From NCBI GenBank assembly GCA_003166475.1, contig PMVV01000428.1, positions 1 to 34,942 of the forward strand: DNA of 34,942 bases. Direction: 5' to 3'. A program made the translations under genes and the position numbers. Shown in pieces: positions 32,996-34,942 of this stretch. A model generated the notes under the pieces. The model saw only the letters and a list, made by a program, of their open reading frames with translations. It was not told where the DNA came from and made no database searches. Source of the DNA: Bryobacterales bacterium. GTDB lineage: Bacteria > Acidobacteriota > Terriglobia > Bryobacterales > Bryobacteraceae. The first letter of the stretch is position 1; each line of letters begins with the position of its first letter.

Positions 32996-34567
32996 ATGGC
33001 CCCAAATTCTAAGTCCTATCTTATTGGTGGCGGCATCGGATCCCTGGCTGCCGCAGCCTTCATGATCCGCGACGGCGGCCTGCCTGGCGAGAGTATTTCG
33101 ATCCTGGAAGCGGCGCCCTTGATGGGCGGAAGTCTGGACGGCGGCGGAGACCTCGCGGGCGGGTATTCCATGCGCGGCGGACGCATGCTGACCACCGACA
33201 ACTACGAATGCACCTGGGATCTCTACAAATCGATTCCGTCACTGAACCACGAAGGCAAGACGGTTTTCGACGAAACCGTGGAGTTCAATGAGCGGCACAA
33301 GTCGAACGCCATGGCCCGGCTGGTGGACCGGCGCCGCGCCAAAGTTCACGTGACTTCGATGGGGTTCTCCATGGAGGACCGTATCGAACTGTTGAAGCTC
33401 AGCAAGGCCGGCGAGGACGAGTTGGCCGCGAGTTGCATTACCGACTGGCTTTCGCCCCGGTTCTTCGAGACTGAATTCTGGTACATGTGGGCCACCACAT
33501 TCGCCTTCCAGCCCTGGCACAGCGCCGTCGAGTTCCGGCGTTACCTGCACCGCTTCCTGCTCGAGTTCTCCCGAATTGAAACTCTCGCGGGCGTCAAGCG
33601 AACCATCTACAACCAGTACGATTCCCTGGTTCTGCCGTTGCAGTCCTGGCTGGCGGGCCACGGTGTCCGTCTGGTCGCGGATTGCAGGGTGACCGATCTC
33701 GATCACACCAACGAAAACGGCAAGTTCATGGTGACCGGCATCCATTGCCTGCGGCAGGACAAAAGCGAAGTAATTGCGGTGAACGACGGCGACTTTGTCT
33801 TCCTGCAAAACGGCTCCATGACCGACGCTTCCAGCCTGGGCTCTATGGCGAGCGCGCCCGGAAAGCCGACCAAGGTCGATAGCGGCGGCTGGACCCTCTG
33901 GGAAAAGCTGGCGGCCGGGCGGCCGGAGTTTGGCAATCCCGCGGCCTTTAACAGTTCGATCGCGCAGTCCTGTTGGGAGTCGTTCACCGTCACGCTGCAG
34001 GACCCCGCGTTCTTCGATCGGATGACTCAATTCAGCGGGAATGAGGCGGGCACTGGCGGCCTCGTGACGTTCAAGGACTCCCATTGGCTGATGTCCATTG
34101 TGCTGGCCCACCAACCGCACTTCCCGAAGCAGCCGGCCGGCGTGCAGGTGTTCTGGGGATACGCGCTATTTCCGGACCGGGTCGGCGACTTCGTGCCGAA
34201 GCCGATGGCCGAGTGCAACGGGGCTGAGGTTCTGCGGGAACTCTGCGGCCATCTGCGATTCGATCCGGAAACCGTCGCATCCGCCAACTGCATTCCCTGC
34301 CGAATGCCTTACATCACCAGCATGTTCATGCCGCGCGTGCGCGGCGACCGGCCGCTGCCGGTGCCTCGCGCGTCGAAGAACCTGGCGTTCATCAGCCAGT
34401 TCGTCGAGATTCCGGAGGACGTCGTCTTTACCGTGGAGTACTCGGTGCGGGCGGCCCAGATGGCCGTCTACGAGCTGCTGGGTATCGACCGCAAGATTCC
34501 GCCGGTAACGCCGCACGACAAGTCGCTGCACGCGCAGTTTGAGGCGTTGATCAAGGCAATTCAGTAA
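32996..34567 (+). CDS. ohyA: oleate hydratase (FAD-dependent)
   Basis: A 523-residue FAD-binding enzyme that adds water to the cis-9 double bond of oleate and similar fatty acids, giving 10-hydroxy acids. The nucleotide-binding motif YLIGGGIGSLAAAAFMIRDG is at residues 8-27. The family segments LEAAPLMGGSLDGGG, YSMRGGRMLTTDNYECTWDL, FWYMWATTFAFQPWHSAVEF and FISQFVEIPEDVVFTVEYSV are all present. The length is slightly below the 550-590 of many members. The frame is open to 32912, but that part is the palindromic repeat, so ATG 32996 is used, though no clear ribosome-binding site precedes it. It likely detoxifies unsaturated fatty acids. Confidence 0.95.
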   Translation: MAPNSKSYLIGGGIGSLAAAAFMIRDGGLPGESISILEAAPLMGGSLDGGGDLAGGYSMRGGRMLTTDNYECTWDLYKSIPSLNHEGKTVFDETVEFNERHKSNAMARLVDRRRAKVHVTSMGFSMEDRIELLKLSKAGEDELAASCITDWLSPRFFETEFWYMWATTFAFQPWHSAVEFRRYLHRFLLEFSRIETLAGVKRTIYNQYDSLVLPLQSWLAGHGVRLVADCRVTDLDHTNENGKFMVTGIHCLRQDKSEVIAVNDGDFVFLQNGSMTDASSLGSMASAPGKPTKVDSGGWTLWEKLAAGRPEFGNPAAFNSSIAQSCWESFTVTLQDPAFFDRMTQFSGNEAGTGGLVTFKDSHWLMSIVLAHQPHFPKQPAGVQVFWGYALFPDRVGDFVPKPMAECNGAEVLRELCGHLRFDPETVASANCIPCRMPYITSMFMPRVRGDRPLPVPRASKNLAFISQFVEIPEDVVFTVEYSVRAAQMAVYELLGIDRKIPPVTPHDKSLHAQFEALIKAIQ

Positions 34568-34582
34568 TACTGGGCGGACGGC

Positions 34583-34942
34583 TCAGCCCATGTACGCCGT
34601 CACGAACATAATGATCGTAGCCATCAGCATGACACCTGCGCATATCCAGCCAAGGCAGCGAAGCAGAGGCCCGTTGCGGCGTTCGCCCATTACATCGGCC
34701 CTGCTGGTAAGCAGCACCACCAGGATGAGCAGGGGTGGCGCCAGCGCTCCGTTAAGCACCGCCGACCAGAAAAGCATCTTCACCGCGTTCAGACCCGCGT
34801 AATCCAAGCCCAGGCCCAGCGCCATCGCGAGGCCGAGGACCGCATAGAAGCCGTGAGCCAGCGGCGGGTGGACCTCCAGCGAGCCAACCCAGTCGGCCGC
34901 TTCGGCGATGGCGTAAGCGCAAGATCCGGCCAATACCGGGAC
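34583..34942 (-). CDS. NRAMP-family metal ion transporter, C-terminal part (runs off window)
   Basis: The last 119 residues of an inner-membrane protein whose 5' part lies beyond base 34942. VPVLAGSCAYAIAEAADWVG, FYAVLGLAMALGLGLDYAGL, NAVKMLFWSAVLNGALAPPL and LILVVLLTSRADVMGERRNG match the C-terminal helices of the NRAMP family, including the VLNGALAPPLL helix. A final helix CAGVMLMATIIMFVTAYM ends the protein. NRAMP proteins import divalent metals such as Mn2+ or Fe2+. The metal-site motifs (DPGN, MPH) are outside the window, so ion choice cannot be judged. It converges on ohyA with 15 bp between stops. Confidence 0.88.
   Translation of the reverse strand, partial: VPVLAGSCAYAIAEAADWVGSLEVHPPLAHGFYAVLGLAMALGLGLDYAGLNAVKMLFWSAVLNGALAPPLLILVVLLTSRADVMGERRNGPLLRCLGWICAGVMLMATIIMFVTAYMG

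Overview
The window looks like a piece of chromosome from a GC-rich, Gram-negative soil bacterium, most likely an acidobacterium of the Solibacter/Bryobacter type. This is an inference from gene content and style, not a database match: a PadR-linked MacB-type permease, an RND–adaptor–TolC pump, PEP-CTERM sorting, a PQQ propeller with EF-hands, a Tat-exported Gfo/Idh/MocA oxidoreductase, an oleate hydratase, and very many short repeats between genes. No rRNA, tRNA, CRISPR array or intact transposase was seen.

Layout. 1-745: a small ORF coupled to a nucleotidyltransferase relic that has lost its catalytic core. 779-3437 (minus): metK-ahcY, the SAM synthesis and SAH removal steps of the activated methyl cycle, with a readable promoter. 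3577-4429: a possible 41-residue membrane peptide and a cupin gene broken by two in-frame stops. 4504-5907: secreted PQQ-type propeller with an EF-hand pair. 5908-6580: repeat-rich gap carrying a duplicated leader. 6581-13160: a complete tripartite RND efflux operon whose outer-membrane component has a signal peptide made of 7-bp tandem repeats. 13144-14478: WYL regulator, perfect-palindrome operator, VOC protein and Cdd1-like helix-hairpin-helix protein. 14550-16222 (minus): Cys-rich protein and thiO. 16249-16401: unrecognised 50-residue protein.

16411-21116 is a long minus-strand stretch: Gfo/Idh/MocA oxidoreductase, a two-membrane-segment ORF, a PH-like ORF (these two probably one frameshifted gene) and PIG-L deacetylase, then hemerythrin, a PNPOx-like flavoprotein and a double-domain redoxin. 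21160-22251: flippase-like membrane protein. 22599-24383: decayed MacB-type permease and its PadR regulator. 24669-25916: divergent zinc-ribbon miniprotein and hemB. 26187-30627: a giant CheB-CheR-PAS-kinase and an overlapping sensorless kinase, followed by a secreted ice-binding (DUF3494) PEP-CTERM protein. 31668-32885: small stress-type proteins (PRC-barrel, CsbD, DUF3309, WXXGXW). 32996-34942: oleate hydratase convergent with an NRAMP transporter that runs off the window.

The structure that gene annotation does not explain is in the repeats. First, period-7 tandem repeats of at least three sequence types occur at six places, one of them inside the tolC-like reading frame, where a pattern of A/T substitutions keeps stop codons out. 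Second, hairpin elements built as two inverted halves (REPIN-like) occur in two full doublets, one single and related variants, one of them immediately upstream of the oleate hydratase. Several genes (nucleotidyltransferase, cupin, permease, PH-like protein) show recent decay, so the window is a mix of stable housekeeping operons and eroding accessory genes.
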